A DNA stretch of 64,000 nucleotides from Vairimorpha ceranae (Eukaryota; Microsporidia; Nosematidae). The position numbers were made by a program, and so were the translations under genes. Positions 1-9,813 of the stretch are shown piece after piece (within the stretch, counting starts at the first letter, position 1; every line of letters starts with the position of its first letter). The notes beneath the pieces were generated by a model. The model saw only the letters and a list, made by a program, of their open reading frames with translations. It had not been told where the DNA came from and made no database searches. The DNA lies in contig NW_020169307.1 in the NCBI RefSeq assembly GCF_000988165.1, positions 1-64,000 on the forward strand, read 5' to 3'.

Positions 1-163
1 CAAAGTCAAAATCTTTTGCCTTCGTATATAAATCCCAAATCTCGGTGCAATCTCGATATGTTTCTTCAAAAATACACTGATAATTAATCCTGGGTTTTAA
101 GAGATTATCACAGCAATAATAAAATGATGTATCAAAGTTTTCAAAAAATACTACTTTTTTGGA
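1..163 (-). other. Out-of-frame continuation of the left-edge gene
   Basis: Reading leftward on the minus strand, the frame one base away from the CDS at 151-1023 is open from about 163 to the window edge. It encodes a plausible protein with acidic, aromatic and Cys residues. The main frame stops at 151-153 right after an A6 run (six T on the plus strand, 155-160). One extra A there would join the two frames. I infer that the real gene extends past the window and carries a frameshift or a homopolymer sequencing error. Confidence 0.5.
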
Positions 164-1023
164 AATGCAATGTTAAAAAAATTCTTCTCACAATTCTTAA
201 TCAAAAATTGACTAGATAGCTTTTTCTCAGTATCGTTTATATCTTTTAATAGATTTAAATGTAACACAAAATCAGAAAATGTAAAAATTTTGCTCATTAA
301 AATGCATACATTTGTACTATCATTATCCTTACCGATACTGCTGTGTAATTTTATTAATTCATCTGTATATTTTTTTTCTACAAAATATAAATTGCTGACG
401 TCAATTTTAAAAAAGAACATTAAATTTCTTAATTTTACAGGAAAAAAAATTTTCATCTCGTTTTCTTCTTCAAAACATTGAATAGAATTTTTTAAAGAAT
501 ATTTTGTTAGTGAAAAGCAAAAGTCAAAATCTATCATGTTGTCTTGAGAAAAACATGAACAAAGCTCTCTTATTTGTTTTTGTCCGTTACTATTATAAAT
601 CATTGAAAAAAAATCTGGTTCAATCCCATAATAAAAAAAATTCTTAAGATTTAACTCAATATCTTTCCTAGATCCCATAAATTTTAACTTACAAAAAACT
701 TCAAATCCCTGTAATTCACTACAATCGCTTAAAAGATAATAGTCACAAATCTTTCGAATTGCTTCATTTGCTGTATTATACCTAACGCTATCAGATTTTA
801 ATTGATCTTTAAGCTTATATTTAAATGTTGGTTTTATCCATGTTTTAAAAACAATTTTTTTATCATGAACATAGGCTTCAAAGGCGTGATGTTTTTTTTC
901 CAAATTAAATAAAAAATGGTCTTTAGTCTGTATTTTCTGTTCAACAGCTTCTTTTAATTCCTCATAAATGTCTAAACTAGATTTTAAATAAGCAAAAAAT
1001 AATACTAACAATTCAAGTTTCAT
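151..1023 (-). CDS. Unknown signal-peptide protein, 290 aa, probably frame-broken at its 3' end
   Basis: I do not recognise a family. Residues 1-18 are hydrophobic and look like a signal peptide, so the protein is probably secreted or membrane-delivered. The rest is a soluble mix of charged and aromatic residues with scattered cysteines and no second membrane segment. The ATG is supported by a CCC motif (GGG on the plus strand, 1035-1037) 11 bases upstream. The stop at 151 lies next to an A6 run, and coding potential continues in another frame to the left edge, so this C-terminus is probably artificial. It is unclear whether the gene is intact. Confidence 0.6.
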   Translation of the reverse strand: MKLELLVLFFAYLKSSLDIYEELKEAVEQKIQTKDHFLFNLEKKHHAFEAYVHDKKIVFKTWIKPTFKYKLKDQLKSDSVRYNTANEAIRKICDYYLLSDCSELQGFEVFCKLKFMGSRKDIELNLKNFFYYGIEPDFFSMIYNSNGQKQIRELCSCFSQDNMIDFDFCFSLTKYSLKNSIQCFEEENEMKIFFPVKLRNLMFFFKIDVSNLYFVEKKYTDELIKLHSSIGKDNDSTNVCILMSKIFTFSDFVLHLNLLKDINDTEKKLSSQFLIKNCEKNFFNIAFPKK

Positions 1024-1532
1024 TAAACTACAAAGGGTCTAAAAAAAATTATAAATAAAATGAATTTTTATTGAAGATTCGTATCTGATAAATAAATTTG
1101 AATATTGATCATATAAATAAAGTTTCTTTTTAAAAATAGTAAATATATATTTTTTAAGAATTTCCTAAAATAGTAAATATAGACTTTTTAAAAATTAATA
1201 AATAATTATGAAAATTATAAAATTGCAATAAAGATTATAAAATGTTATTTTGCATCATTAAAAGTAAATATTATAGATAATTTTTTTGATGGATACTTTT
1301 CAAATAATTTTAATTAATCAATAATTTTTACTTTTTTTTGCATTAAAGCTTGAGAAATTTCTTTTCAAGATATTAATTTACAAATAGATTATTATATTGT
1401 TGGTATTAAACATGGGTTTATTTATTATAAATTATTTAACTAACAACATGTTAGATATCTCATCATACAGGAAGATATCTTTGACATGTGTTGAAGCCAT
1501 TCCTACACATATAATAAATTAAACAATTACAA
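1024..1532. other. Gene-free AT-rich spacer
   Basis: This holds the start signal of the left-edge gene at its left end. I see no other gene, tRNA or clear repeat. Confidence 0.5.
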
Positions 1533-2607
1533 TTTTTTGGCTAAGGTAGAACCTGGTGTACAAAAAGTAGGGTAGTTAAAAATTTTATTTTTTATCCTTA
1601 ATTTTTAAAATTTTGTTACAAGAACAGTAAAGAATCAAGTAAATAAAAAATAAAAAAATTTTTAAGATAGTTAAAAACAGTATTTTTAAGTAGTATTTCC
1701 ACTTTCGTTTTTAGTGCACATATACCTTAATAAATATAAATTACATAAATATAAACTACAAAGTCTCTCTGTTCTGCATCTGAGTGGAATTGATTCTTTA
1801 AATGATCTCCAATTATCTTTTATAGAATAGATATGAATTCCCGTGATTGATTTTTAAAATGAAGATAATGAATAACCGTAAAATGAGATTGGAACAATAG
1901 ATGTAAATTATTGCAAGCTCTGTACTTGTCGGAATTAAATAATTGATCTAGAGTCTATATAAGTAACTAAAAAATGCTCTAATGTTAAATTATCTCTTTT
2001 ATCAACCTGAATAATTATTATTCTTCTTTCCTCGATCTGCTATATCATACCTACCCCAAATCCTTTAATCAAATATCCTCTATAGTATTTATTTTACCTG
2101 TTTTTGTTTTATTAATTTCTACTGCAATATTCCCTCCTCTTATTAAACTAAGCGACTTCGTATATCTGCAATAAACATCAAAATTCCTTAAGGTTTTGTT
2201 ACATTTTTTAATTTACCAATTTAAATGCCCAAAATGTTTTTTGATAAGCCCAATTAAAGATTTAAACGACCATAAATTAATTTTTAATTACTTTTAGATA
2301 GGATACTTTATTATTAAAAAAATTGTATTATTCCGCACGGAAAAATTATGTTTACATTTATTAAAAGTACACCTCAGTTGCGCAATAACATTTCCTGTAA
2401 TTTCGGACATCGAAAATGAACGTATTCTGATATTTTTTATATTTTTATATAATTCTAGTTAATTTTTACATCTATTAGACGAGTATAAAAAGAATTTTTT
2501 TTTTACTCATCATTTTTACCTCTTGAAATAACATTTTAAGGACAAAAAATTAAATTTTTGACCACCTTACCTTTTGTACATCAAGTTCTATTTCTGCCTT
2601 TTTTTGT
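1533..2607 (-). mobile_element. Decayed Tc1/mariner-like DNA transposon with long inverted repeats
   Basis: The ends, about 1533-1643 and 2506-2607, are imperfect inverted repeats of roughly 100 bp. The core shared by both ends includes TGTACAAAA, preceded by TAGAAC and followed by a GT-A-AAAATTT stretch. The interior on the minus strand, about 1960-2160, translates with stops into a helix-turn-helix-like segment. Its pattern (a Gly-rich stretch, then ERR, then a TLEH-type helix) resembles the N-terminus of Tc1/mariner transposases. No intact transposase remains and no DDE triad is readable. The length of about 1.07 kb fits a slightly deleted Tc1/mariner copy. The inverted repeats are visible directly; the family is inferred. 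Confidence 0.6.
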
Positions 2608-4717
2608 TACATTAATCTTAAAAAATTCTTTTTAGATATTAATCTACAACTAGATTTCTAATTGATAAATTAAACAAACAACTGATCTATTTTAAAATAT
2701 AAAAAACAACATCTTTTTAAAAAATAAAGCACAAATTTAAATGATAAACTTCTATTTATGGTTTGATCACATGTGGGGCGTTAAATATTCAAAGCTTTGA
2801 TGTACCAAATCTAGTAGAATACACATTTCTACATGTTTTAATTTGTATTATAAACCTAATAGAGTCTAAAAAATATGAATACACACATATTTTATATTAC
2901 ATTACAATCTTAAAAATCATAAATAATTTAATAAAAGGAGATCGTGATTTTTTTGCTTTATTAAATACATATTAATTGAAAACGCTTAAATTTTTTAATT
3001 ATTGCCATGTTCTAGACACAAACAAAAAGTTACTAAAAACTATAATAGAACAGAAAATAAATCAGCGTTTTATTTTTAAATACTAATTTTGTTTAAATAA
3101 ACAATTACAAAAAATTGTATAAAACACTTTTTTCAGTGTTACATGTGCCTTATGTAACATTTTTAAATAATTAAGTCTTCTTTGACAAAAATATTAATAA
3201 ATTAAGAAAAGCAATAAAAGTATATATCCTTCAACATTTAATATGCTTCGTTTATTTTACTGGCGAGATAAGAGAAGCTTTTTTTATCTGGATTTATTTA
3301 TTTTTATAAAAATTTTGTATTTTCTGTCAAAATTTCCTCTTTTTTCATTTCTAGTATCTTAGATGCTTCAAATTTATTCATGTTTCTATTAAAAAAATTT
3401 AAGATGGAAAAATTTTTGTAACGTTTTGGAATTACTAGCTTAATGCTTTAATATTCACAAATATTTTAACTTTATATTTAATCGCTACTTACGTTATCAT
3501 GTTTAAACTGGAAATTTAAACTCTATCTACGAGGGCATGTACTATTAACATGACATGATCATTTAGTAATTAGCAATTGTAAAATCAATACTGTCGGAAG
3601 TAACAATTAACACCACTTAATAAAACATTCTTGTTTCACAGTGATAATAAAAATATAAATTGATTAAAAATCAAAAAATATTGAATCACAAAAATTGAAT
3701 AAAAAAAATAGTTACTAAAATGTATCACTTTTAGAATTTTTTAAATTTACTTTACACAAATATTATCAGGCATATGCAAATTTAAATGTTTTTAACATGT
3801 ATATTAATTCTTTAAAGCAAATTTTTATACTGTTAAAAAGTTTAAAGCACTCACTGTTTTTGCTAAAAATTATTGGTTCTTACAATAAATTAAGATATAA
3901 TTGGCATGCACATGAGGATATGCCCCATCCTTAAAGAATTTTTCTAACATACTTTAAATACTATTATAATTTAATTTATTAAATACCTTTCGCCCAAATC
4001 CTGATTTAAGGTTGTATTTGCTCACATTTTTACAATCACCATAATTCCGCACTTTCCCTTTACCTTTATCAAAAAAGCTTTATTTAAATAATTTTAAATT
4101 TTTTACGATTGTGGGTTTTAAACAAAAAAATAAATTTTAAAAAAATTTCTTTTTCATAGCTAGAGCTATGACAATAATAAACAACAAATAATAACATTAC
4201 TATTTCAACAACAAGTAATTTCAATTTAACAATCTTTATATTAAGATTACACCTAATAGTTATATTTTTACAAGAATATACTAGCATTTATAAAAACATT
4301 AGAAGAAAATGTAATTAAAACAGTCACAAGCTTAGTAAATACAAAGGCTGCTTCTGGTTTTAATATTATTATTTTTTAAAATGGCAGAAAACTATTACAA
4401 AATATTTTCTGTAGCTTTTAAATTGGGAGGGTATTAATTTTTTATTTTTATACAAAATTATAAAAATTATGCTTTTGTGTTTAAAGATGTAAAAATAGAA
4501 AAAAATATATTATTTAAACAATATTAATGCTTTTTTCGCAAATAAAGAACATCATACATTTATTTGTATAATTCAGAGTAAATTTACGAATTTTATAAAG
4601 TTTATGAGCTTTATGCTGTAATATATAACTTATTATATATATTTAAACATACAAATTGATGACTTTGTTTGTAAAAAAACAAAAAAATATTTTTTATATA
4701 TAAAATGTTTACCCTGC
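2608..4717. other. Gene-poor stretch of about 2 kb
   Basis: This is AT-rich DNA with no convincing gene. Short open frames occur at 2763-2975 (plus, TTG start) and 4084-4287 (minus), but neither has a start motif or recognisable protein. A possible transposase relic lies at 3850-4075. A TATA-like run (about 4690-4705) precedes the next gene. Confidence 0.5.
3850..4075 (-). pseudogene. Possible transposase relic
   Basis: On the minus strand one frame reads through most of this stretch with only isolated stops. It gives a basic Lys/Arg-rich segment and, further on, an F-K-D-G-A-Y-P-H segment. That resembles the region of the second catalytic Asp in Tc1/mariner or IS630-type transposases (D-G/N-A-P-x-H). 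It is too short and damaged to assign firmly. Confidence 0.3.
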
Positions 4718-5134
4718 ATGAATATAAGACTAAGTTCGTCTAAGAGAGATCATGGAGTAAAGGAACTTTTATCTAGTGATCTTAGTGAATACTGGGCTAC
4801 TGATGATTCGCTTCCACATGGCATACAATTTACATTTTGTAAGCTTACTTATGTTGAAGAGGTTAGGATTTTTCTCAGTCATTCACAAGACGACAGTTAC
4901 ACTCCTAGAGAGATAGAAGTCTTATGCGGACTTACAGAAAGTACAATTGATTCCATAATTTTAACATCTTTGTTAGAACCAGAAGGATACATTGTTTTTA
5001 ATGTAAATAAGAAATGTTTCTTTTTACAAATTATTATTTTGTCGAATCATCAAGAAGGAAAAGATTCTCACATACGAAATATTAAAATAATGGAATCTAA
5101 AACAAAAGAAATGTATCTTAAAGTAGAACAATAA
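4718..5134 (+). CDS. APC10: Anaphase-promoting complex subunit APC10/DOC1
   Basis: A 138-residue protein that is almost entirely a DOC domain, a beta-jellyroll fold. APC10 helps the anaphase-promoting complex, a cell-cycle ubiquitin ligase, bind its substrates. Family landmarks appear in order: LSSSKRDHGVKEL near the N-terminus, YWATDD, PHGIQ, DDSYTPREIEV, LLEPEGY and the very conserved NHQEGKDSHIRNIKI at the C-terminus. Yeast Doc1 is about twice as long; the microsporidian form keeps only the domain. The start is set by CCC at 4712-4714, four bases before the ATG, with a TATA-like run just upstream. It stands alone, with NOG1 converging from the right. Confidence 0.93.
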   Translation: MNIRLSSSKRDHGVKELLSSDLSEYWATDDSLPHGIQFTFCKLTYVEEVRIFLSHSQDDSYTPREIEVLCGLTESTIDSIILTSLLEPEGYIVFNVNKKCFFLQIIILSNHQEGKDSHIRNIKIMESKTKEMYLKVEQ

Positions 5135-5471
5135 TATGCTATTACATTTAAGTGAAAATTTAATATTAATATTTTACATTTTTTGAGCAAACAATTAATA
5201 AACGCCGTACAAAAGAAAATTTTTTTTTATTGGTAGAGACTTTTAATTATAGGACTAACTATATTAAGATAAATATAATTTTATAATGAAAATGTTTTTA
5301 ATTAAATAAACTATTCTACCACAATATATCTATTGTTAGTACTTTTACAAATATTTAAATTAGTAATTTATATAAAGTGTAATGCACTTAGAGAATTTTT
5401 GGGTCTAAAAACTAAGTTCAAGCAATAAAATTAAACATACCATTAACATTATAAAAAATTTTAATACTTTA
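5135..5471. other. AT-rich spacer between convergent genes
   Basis: This separates the 3' ends of APC10 and NOG1. I see no gene, RNA or repeat in it. Confidence 0.5.
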
Positions 5472-7082
5472 TTATCTTCTATTATTTTTACCTTTAAATC
5501 TGTAAAAATGTTTAGGTTTTCTTTCGTAATGCCCTTTAGTATCAAATCTAGATTTTTCCTTAGATCTATCTGGCTTTTTATCATTCGCTAAATGTACAGG
5601 AATCCTATCCCTACGATTTACTTTAACAATCTGTGTCTCTCTTCTATTAATTTTCTTTTGTTTAGGAACTTTGTTAGTCTTTCTTAGTTCTCTCTCAATT
5701 TTTTTCTCTTCTATTTTATCATAAATTTTTTTCATATCTTCTCTTTGATCTTTTGTAAGTATGTCATAATTCTTAGAATACACCGCAAACATTTTATCTT
5801 CTTCATCTTCAATTTCATTTAATTTCCTTACAATATCTTCATCGATAAAATCACAAAAATTTTTGCCATTCATAATTTCTGGTATAATATCATACTTATA
5901 TTCATCTTTTACAAAATATCTCTCCTGTTCATTTCCGATTTCTTCTATTGTTCTTTTGATGTCAAAAGATGGTTCTTTTTCTTTTTTATATTTAGATTTT
6001 AACATTGTAATTCTATTAATATATTCTTTTATCCTCTCATTTTCTATTTTTCTACCAACTCGTTCTTCTAATAAAATATCACATGCCAATTTTTTTGCTT
6101 TTTCTACATTGTATTCATCTTTAGTACTAATTTCAATATAAACTCTGTCTTCTAAAAAAATATTCAATAGTTCTCTATCCTTCATATCATCCACTTCCTC
6201 TAGTTTTTGTAAATCACATTTACTAAGCACAATAACTATTTTAGAATCCAATAAAGGACTTAATGTTTTGAACAAAGAAATTTGCCCTTCTATGGTGTGC
6301 CCACAATTCCCACTTAAATCAAAGAAATATAGAACCACAGCCTTAATGTGGGCCAGCGCAGTGATAGATAACATTTCAATTGTATTTCTGTCTTCTAATT
6401 CATGATCTAATATTCCAGGTGTATCAATGACTTGCCAATTAAGATAATTATAATCAAAATGTCCTACATAAAGACTTTTAGTTGTAAAAGCGTAGGGTTG
6501 AACTTCTACCTCTGCTCTACTAATTTTATTAATAAAAGAACTTTTTCCTACATTTGGAAATCCACAGATAAGTAAAGATCTTGAATTTGGATCAATAGAA
6601 GGAAGCCTTCCTAAGTGCATTCTAACTTCTTCTAAATATTTAAGTGTTTTATCTAACTTTTTACAAGAACTTGCCATTCTACCTAAAGCTGCTCTTTTAA
6701 GTTGTTTACATCTATAAAGTGTATCTCCGTATTTCAAAAGCTTAACAAATTCTTTAACAATTCCTTCTATAACTTTTTTAGTAGAACTGACATGTCCAAG
6801 TGCAAGCTTATAATGATCTCTATCATATAACACATTTATTAAATCTGCGTAAAAAGGATGTATATCTTCAAGGCGTGGAAATTCTGAAGTTATTGTTTCC
6901 AGTCGCATTTTAAATTCTTCTCCTGCTTTTTTCACTTTATGCATATAAAATTTTCTTATTCTTACAATTGAATACTGTGGGTGAACTACGGTAGGAGATC
7001 TTCTTTGTGTCTTACTAAGTGCTATATCAATAAGAGCAGTGTTCTGAGGAACAGGAGTGATGTAACTAAAATTCATTTTCAT
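5472..7082 (-). CDS. NOG1: Nucleolar GTPase NOG1, 60S ribosome biogenesis
   Basis: NOG1 is a GTPase needed for nucleolar maturation of the large ribosomal subunit. The 536 residues match the family throughout. The N-terminal helical domain contains TQRRSPTVV, DIHPFYADLINVLYD and LYRCKQLKRAALGRM. The G domain has G1 GFPNVGKSS at about 174-182, G3 DTPG, and G4 SKCD where the usual form is NKxD. The C-terminal tail is rich in Lys and Arg, suiting rRNA contact and nucleolar targeting. It is shorter than the yeast protein (about 647 aa). CCC (GGG at 7088-7090) lies just upstream of the start. It is divergent from the gene at 7117, with 34 bp between the starts. Confidence 0.96.
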   Translation of the reverse strand: MKMNFSYITPVPQNTALIDIALSKTQRRSPTVVHPQYSIVRIRKFYMHKVKKAGEEFKMRLETITSEFPRLEDIHPFYADLINVLYDRDHYKLALGHVSSTKKVIEGIVKEFVKLLKYGDTLYRCKQLKRAALGRMASSCKKLDKTLKYLEEVRMHLGRLPSIDPNSRSLLICGFPNVGKSSFINKISRAEVEVQPYAFTTKSLYVGHFDYNYLNWQVIDTPGILDHELEDRNTIEMLSITALAHIKAVVLYFFDLSGNCGHTIEGQISLFKTLSPLLDSKIVIVLSKCDLQKLEEVDDMKDRELLNIFLEDRVYIEISTKDEYNVEKAKKLACDILLEERVGRKIENERIKEYINRITMLKSKYKKEKEPSFDIKRTIEEIGNEQERYFVKDEYKYDIIPEIMNGKNFCDFIDEDIVRKLNEIEDEEDKMFAVYSKNYDILTKDQREDMKKIYDKIEEKKIERELRKTNKVPKQKKINRRETQIVKVNRRDRIPVHLANDKKPDRSKEKSRFDTKGHYERKPKHFYRFKGKNNRR

Positions 7083-7116
7083 TTTTAGGGATAGAAAATT
7101 ATTTTTTTATCCTATT
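7083..7116. promoter_or_regulatory. Shared divergent start region
   Basis: Only 34 bp separate the NOG1 start (minus) from the small membrane-protein gene (plus). It contains the CCC-type motif for NOG1 (GGG at 7088-7090) and a TCC run just before 7117. Both transcripts must start in or beyond these few bases. Confidence 0.5.
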
Positions 7117-7392
7117 GTGAAGTCGTTAATCAAGAAAGATTACAGTAAAATATGTCCACCCGAATGTATTAAAAATATGAGAATGTTTATTGGAATATTT
7201 GGATTACAATTAGTTACACTTTGTTTTATATTAGCAGTTATCGGTCACTTTATTTCTATACCATTTGTGCCTACAAAATTTATTGTTAGAACACCCGCTT
7301 TATTACTTTATACTGTTATTTATATTTATTTGTACTTGTTATGTAAAAATCAACATAATGTTCTACCTTTTTTAAATAAAAAGAGTATTTAA
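7117..7392 (+). CDS. Small two-TM membrane protein, no ATG at the expected start
   Basis: I do not recognise the family. About 91 residues: a short basic N-terminal part with two Cys (CPPEC), then two hydrophobic segments at about 22-48 and 57-75, so it is probably an endomembrane protein. The open frame has no ATG near its 5' end. It begins best at GTG 7117 after a TCCT motif. The first in-frame ATG is 7180, just before the first membrane segment. Starting there would give a 70-residue protein and lose the Cys-containing segment. A non-AUG start, an assembly error or a hidden upstream exon are all possible. Confidence 0.55.
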   Translation: MKSLIKKDYSKICPPECIKNMRMFIGIFGLQLVTLCFILAVIGHFISIPFVPTKFIVRTPALLLYTVIYIYLYLLCKNQHNVLPFLNKKSI

Positions 7393-7524
7393 GTTTTTAT
7401 GTTTTTACAATTATTTTTGTTTTCATTCTGCATCAGTTTTGATCAATAAAATATAAAGAAGTAATAGTTATTTTGACAGATAATTTTTTAAACTACTTTC
7501 ATTTTTTTTAATTTTTTCCCTTCT

Positions 7525-9651
7525 ATGTCTGTAGAAGTAGAAAATTTATTCTTGGATTTTTTAGAAGCTATTCCTAAGAATAGACTTCTTTTAGATGATG
7601 TTATACAAAAAAATCAGCAAACACTACTAATTGATACACAAGATGTGCACGATTTTAGCGAAAAATTATATATGAAAATAATGCAACGATACGGAGAAAT
7701 TATTCCTCATCTTAATAAAGCAGTAGAAAACTTTTCTTTAAAAACGTTTAATAAGAAAATTAATAACGTTAGTTTTTACAATTTGGATTTTGTCTATAAA
7801 ATACGGGATTTAAAGTCAGAAAAATTAGGGCAACTTGTTTCGTTTAGCGGGACAGCTACACGCACGACACAAGTGCGACCAGAATTGGTGTCTGGTACAT
7901 TTATCTGCAAAGAATGTAATTCTGTTGTACCGGGTGTAGAACAAGAATTTAAATACACTGAACCACTCGTTTGTCCAAACCATCTCTGTACAAATCGAAA
8001 ACTTTGGAAACTTGATCTTGATGAGAGCGAATTTGCTAATTGGCAGCGCATCCATGTACAAGAAAATACTGATGAAATACCACCAGGATCTTTACCAAGA
8101 AATATTGATGTAATCGTGCGTAACGATTTGGTTGAGAAAATCAAAGCGGGTGAAAAACTGACATTTACTGGATATCTTATAGTTGTACCTGATGTTATCC
8201 AATTAATGTTACCACAATCCAAAAGTGTTCCCGTGCAAGAAGGTGTAGCTGATAATCTAAAATCTAAACGTAATATCAATATAAAAGATCTAAATTACAA
8301 ATTAAGCTTTATGTGCACACACGTAAATTATAAAACAGAAGAATTTAGTAGCAATTTTACATCGGAAGAACTTAAGATTATTGAAGAGATGAGAAGTACT
8401 AAAAATTTATATTATAAAATGTCTCAGAGTCTATTTCCGTCAATACATGGTCATTATTCTATAAAAAATGGGATTCTTTTGCTTTTAATAGGAGGTGTTA
8501 CTAAAAAAACGGAGAGTGGAGTTAAATTAAGAGGAGATATTAATATTTTACTTGTTGGAGATCCTGGAACTGCCAAATCGCAATTTCTTAAACAGGCATC
8601 GGGTATTTTACCCAGGAGTGTTTATACATCTGGTAAAAGTAGTAGTGCGGCCGGTTTAACAGCATGTGTCATTAAAGATGGAGAAACAGGAGAGATGTCA
8701 ATTGAGGCGGGTGCATTAATGCTCAGTGATAACGGTATTTGTTGTATAGATGAGTTTGATAAAATGAATTATAAAGATCAAGTAAGTATTCATGAAGCTA
8801 TGGAACAACAGACCATTACAATTGCAAAGGCAGGCATAAATGCGACTCTTAATGCCCGAACAAGTATTTTGGCTGCTGCAAACCCCATTAAAGGTAGATA
8901 TGATAAGAGAAAGACATTGAAACAGAATATTAATCTAAGCCAGCCTATTATGAGTAGATTTGATCTTTATTTTGTTTTAATTGATGACGTTGATTCTGAA
9001 AATGATAAAAATGTTAGCATGCACATTCTGAATAATCATCTTTTGTCTGCCGATATTAATTTACACGACGGTTATTTTTCATTAGAACAAGTTAAGTTAT
9101 ATATTAAATATGCTAGGACACAAAAACCTATTCTGAATGATCTTGTTCACAAAAAACTAGTTGAAAAATATATTAAAATTCGCCAAGAAAGTTTAATTAA
9201 TAACAGTAATTACAAAATGACAGTTAGACATCTAGAAAGCATGATAAGGTTAAGCGAAGCTTTAGCCAAACTTCATTGCGATACAGAAGTTAGAGAAATT
9301 TATGTTGAAGAAGCTTACAGATTGATTTCAAGTAGTGTTATAGAACTTAAAGGAGAAGATATTGACATCGGTGTACAGGCCAATGAAGCTGAGCAAGTAA
9401 AAATTAATAGTAACGATTTATTTAGAATTACAAATCAAATTATTTATTTGATTAAAACAAGAGAGGGGATGAACAAAGATGGTCTAGTAAGTTGTTATAT
9501 TGAACAAATAGAAGATAATTTAGAAACAGAGACAGAATTTTACGCTGAAAAAAGTTTAGTAGAAAAAGTGATTGATTATCTTGTATTGCATGAAGGTGTT
9601 TTATTTATAAGTGATGGTATTTATTTTATACATCCTAATTTTGATGTCTAA
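7525..9651 (+). CDS. MCM6: Replicative helicase subunit MCM6
   Basis: A subunit of the MCM2-7 helicase that unwinds DNA at replication forks. In 708 residues, the N-terminal OB/zinc domain has C128, C131, C150 and C155. The MCM6-typical phrases VRPELVSGTF and EQEFKYTEP single this paralogue out. The AAA+ motor has Walker A GDPGTAKS (345-352), Walker B CIDEFD (407-412) and arginine finger SRF (R478). A winged-helix-like region ends the protein. Yeast Mcm6 is about 1000 aa, so terminal extensions are lost. CCC at 7518-7520 precedes the ATG. A minisatellite follows the stop. Confidence 0.96.
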   Translation: MSVEVENLFLDFLEAIPKNRLLLDDVIQKNQQTLLIDTQDVHDFSEKLYMKIMQRYGEIIPHLNKAVENFSLKTFNKKINNVSFYNLDFVYKIRDLKSEKLGQLVSFSGTATRTTQVRPELVSGTFICKECNSVVPGVEQEFKYTEPLVCPNHLCTNRKLWKLDLDESEFANWQRIHVQENTDEIPPGSLPRNIDVIVRNDLVEKIKAGEKLTFTGYLIVVPDVIQLMLPQSKSVPVQEGVADNLKSKRNINIKDLNYKLSFMCTHVNYKTEEFSSNFTSEELKIIEEMRSTKNLYYKMSQSLFPSIHGHYSIKNGILLLLIGGVTKKTESGVKLRGDINILLVGDPGTAKSQFLKQASGILPRSVYTSGKSSSAAGLTACVIKDGETGEMSIEAGALMLSDNGICCIDEFDKMNYKDQVSIHEAMEQQTITIAKAGINATLNARTSILAAANPIKGRYDKRKTLKQNINLSQPIMSRFDLYFVLIDDVDSENDKNVSMHILNNHLLSADINLHDGYFSLEQVKLYIKYARTQKPILNDLVHKKLVEKYIKIRQESLINNSNYKMTVRHLESMIRLSEALAKLHCDTEVREIYVEEAYRLISSSVIELKGEDIDIGVQANEAEQVKINSNDLFRITNQIIYLIKTREGMNKDGLVSCYIEQIEDNLETETEFYAEKSLVEKVIDYLVLHEGVLFISDGIYFIHPNFDV

Positions 9652-9654
9652 TTA

Positions 9655-9790
9655 AATATTTATTTTTAATAAATTTATTGATTGTTTTTATTTTTAATAA
9701 ATTTATTGACTATTTTTATTTTTTAAAAATTATTGACTATTTTTATTTTTTAAAAATTTATTGACTATTTTTATTTTTAAAATTTTCAAA
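9655..9790. repeat. Minisatellite, about 4 x 28 bp
   Basis: A T-rich unit ending in TTTATTGACTA repeats about four times. The TTG within it recurs at 9678, 9706, 9733 and 9761, a period of 27-28. It fills almost all of the space between MCM6 and the SUMO protease gene, so it must carry the 3' signals of one and the promoter of the other. Confidence 0.8.
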
Positions 9791-9813
9791 ATTTATTACG
9801 CATTGAGAAAAGG

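Noticed and set aside
2763..2975. A 70-codon frame beside the transposon
   Set aside because: TTG start, no CCC motif, Ile/Leu/Tyr-rich translation as expected from AT-rich noise; a degraded fragment remains possible.
3901..3935. U6-like or other snRNA segment (GGCATGCACATGAGGATATGCC)
   Set aside because: Only a 5-bp stem, no ACAGAGA box, and the minus strand reads better as transposase debris.
7794..8279. A 161-codon open frame on the minus strand
   Set aside because: It lies opposite the MCM6 zinc domain; MCM6 is unmistakable and the antisense protein has no family.
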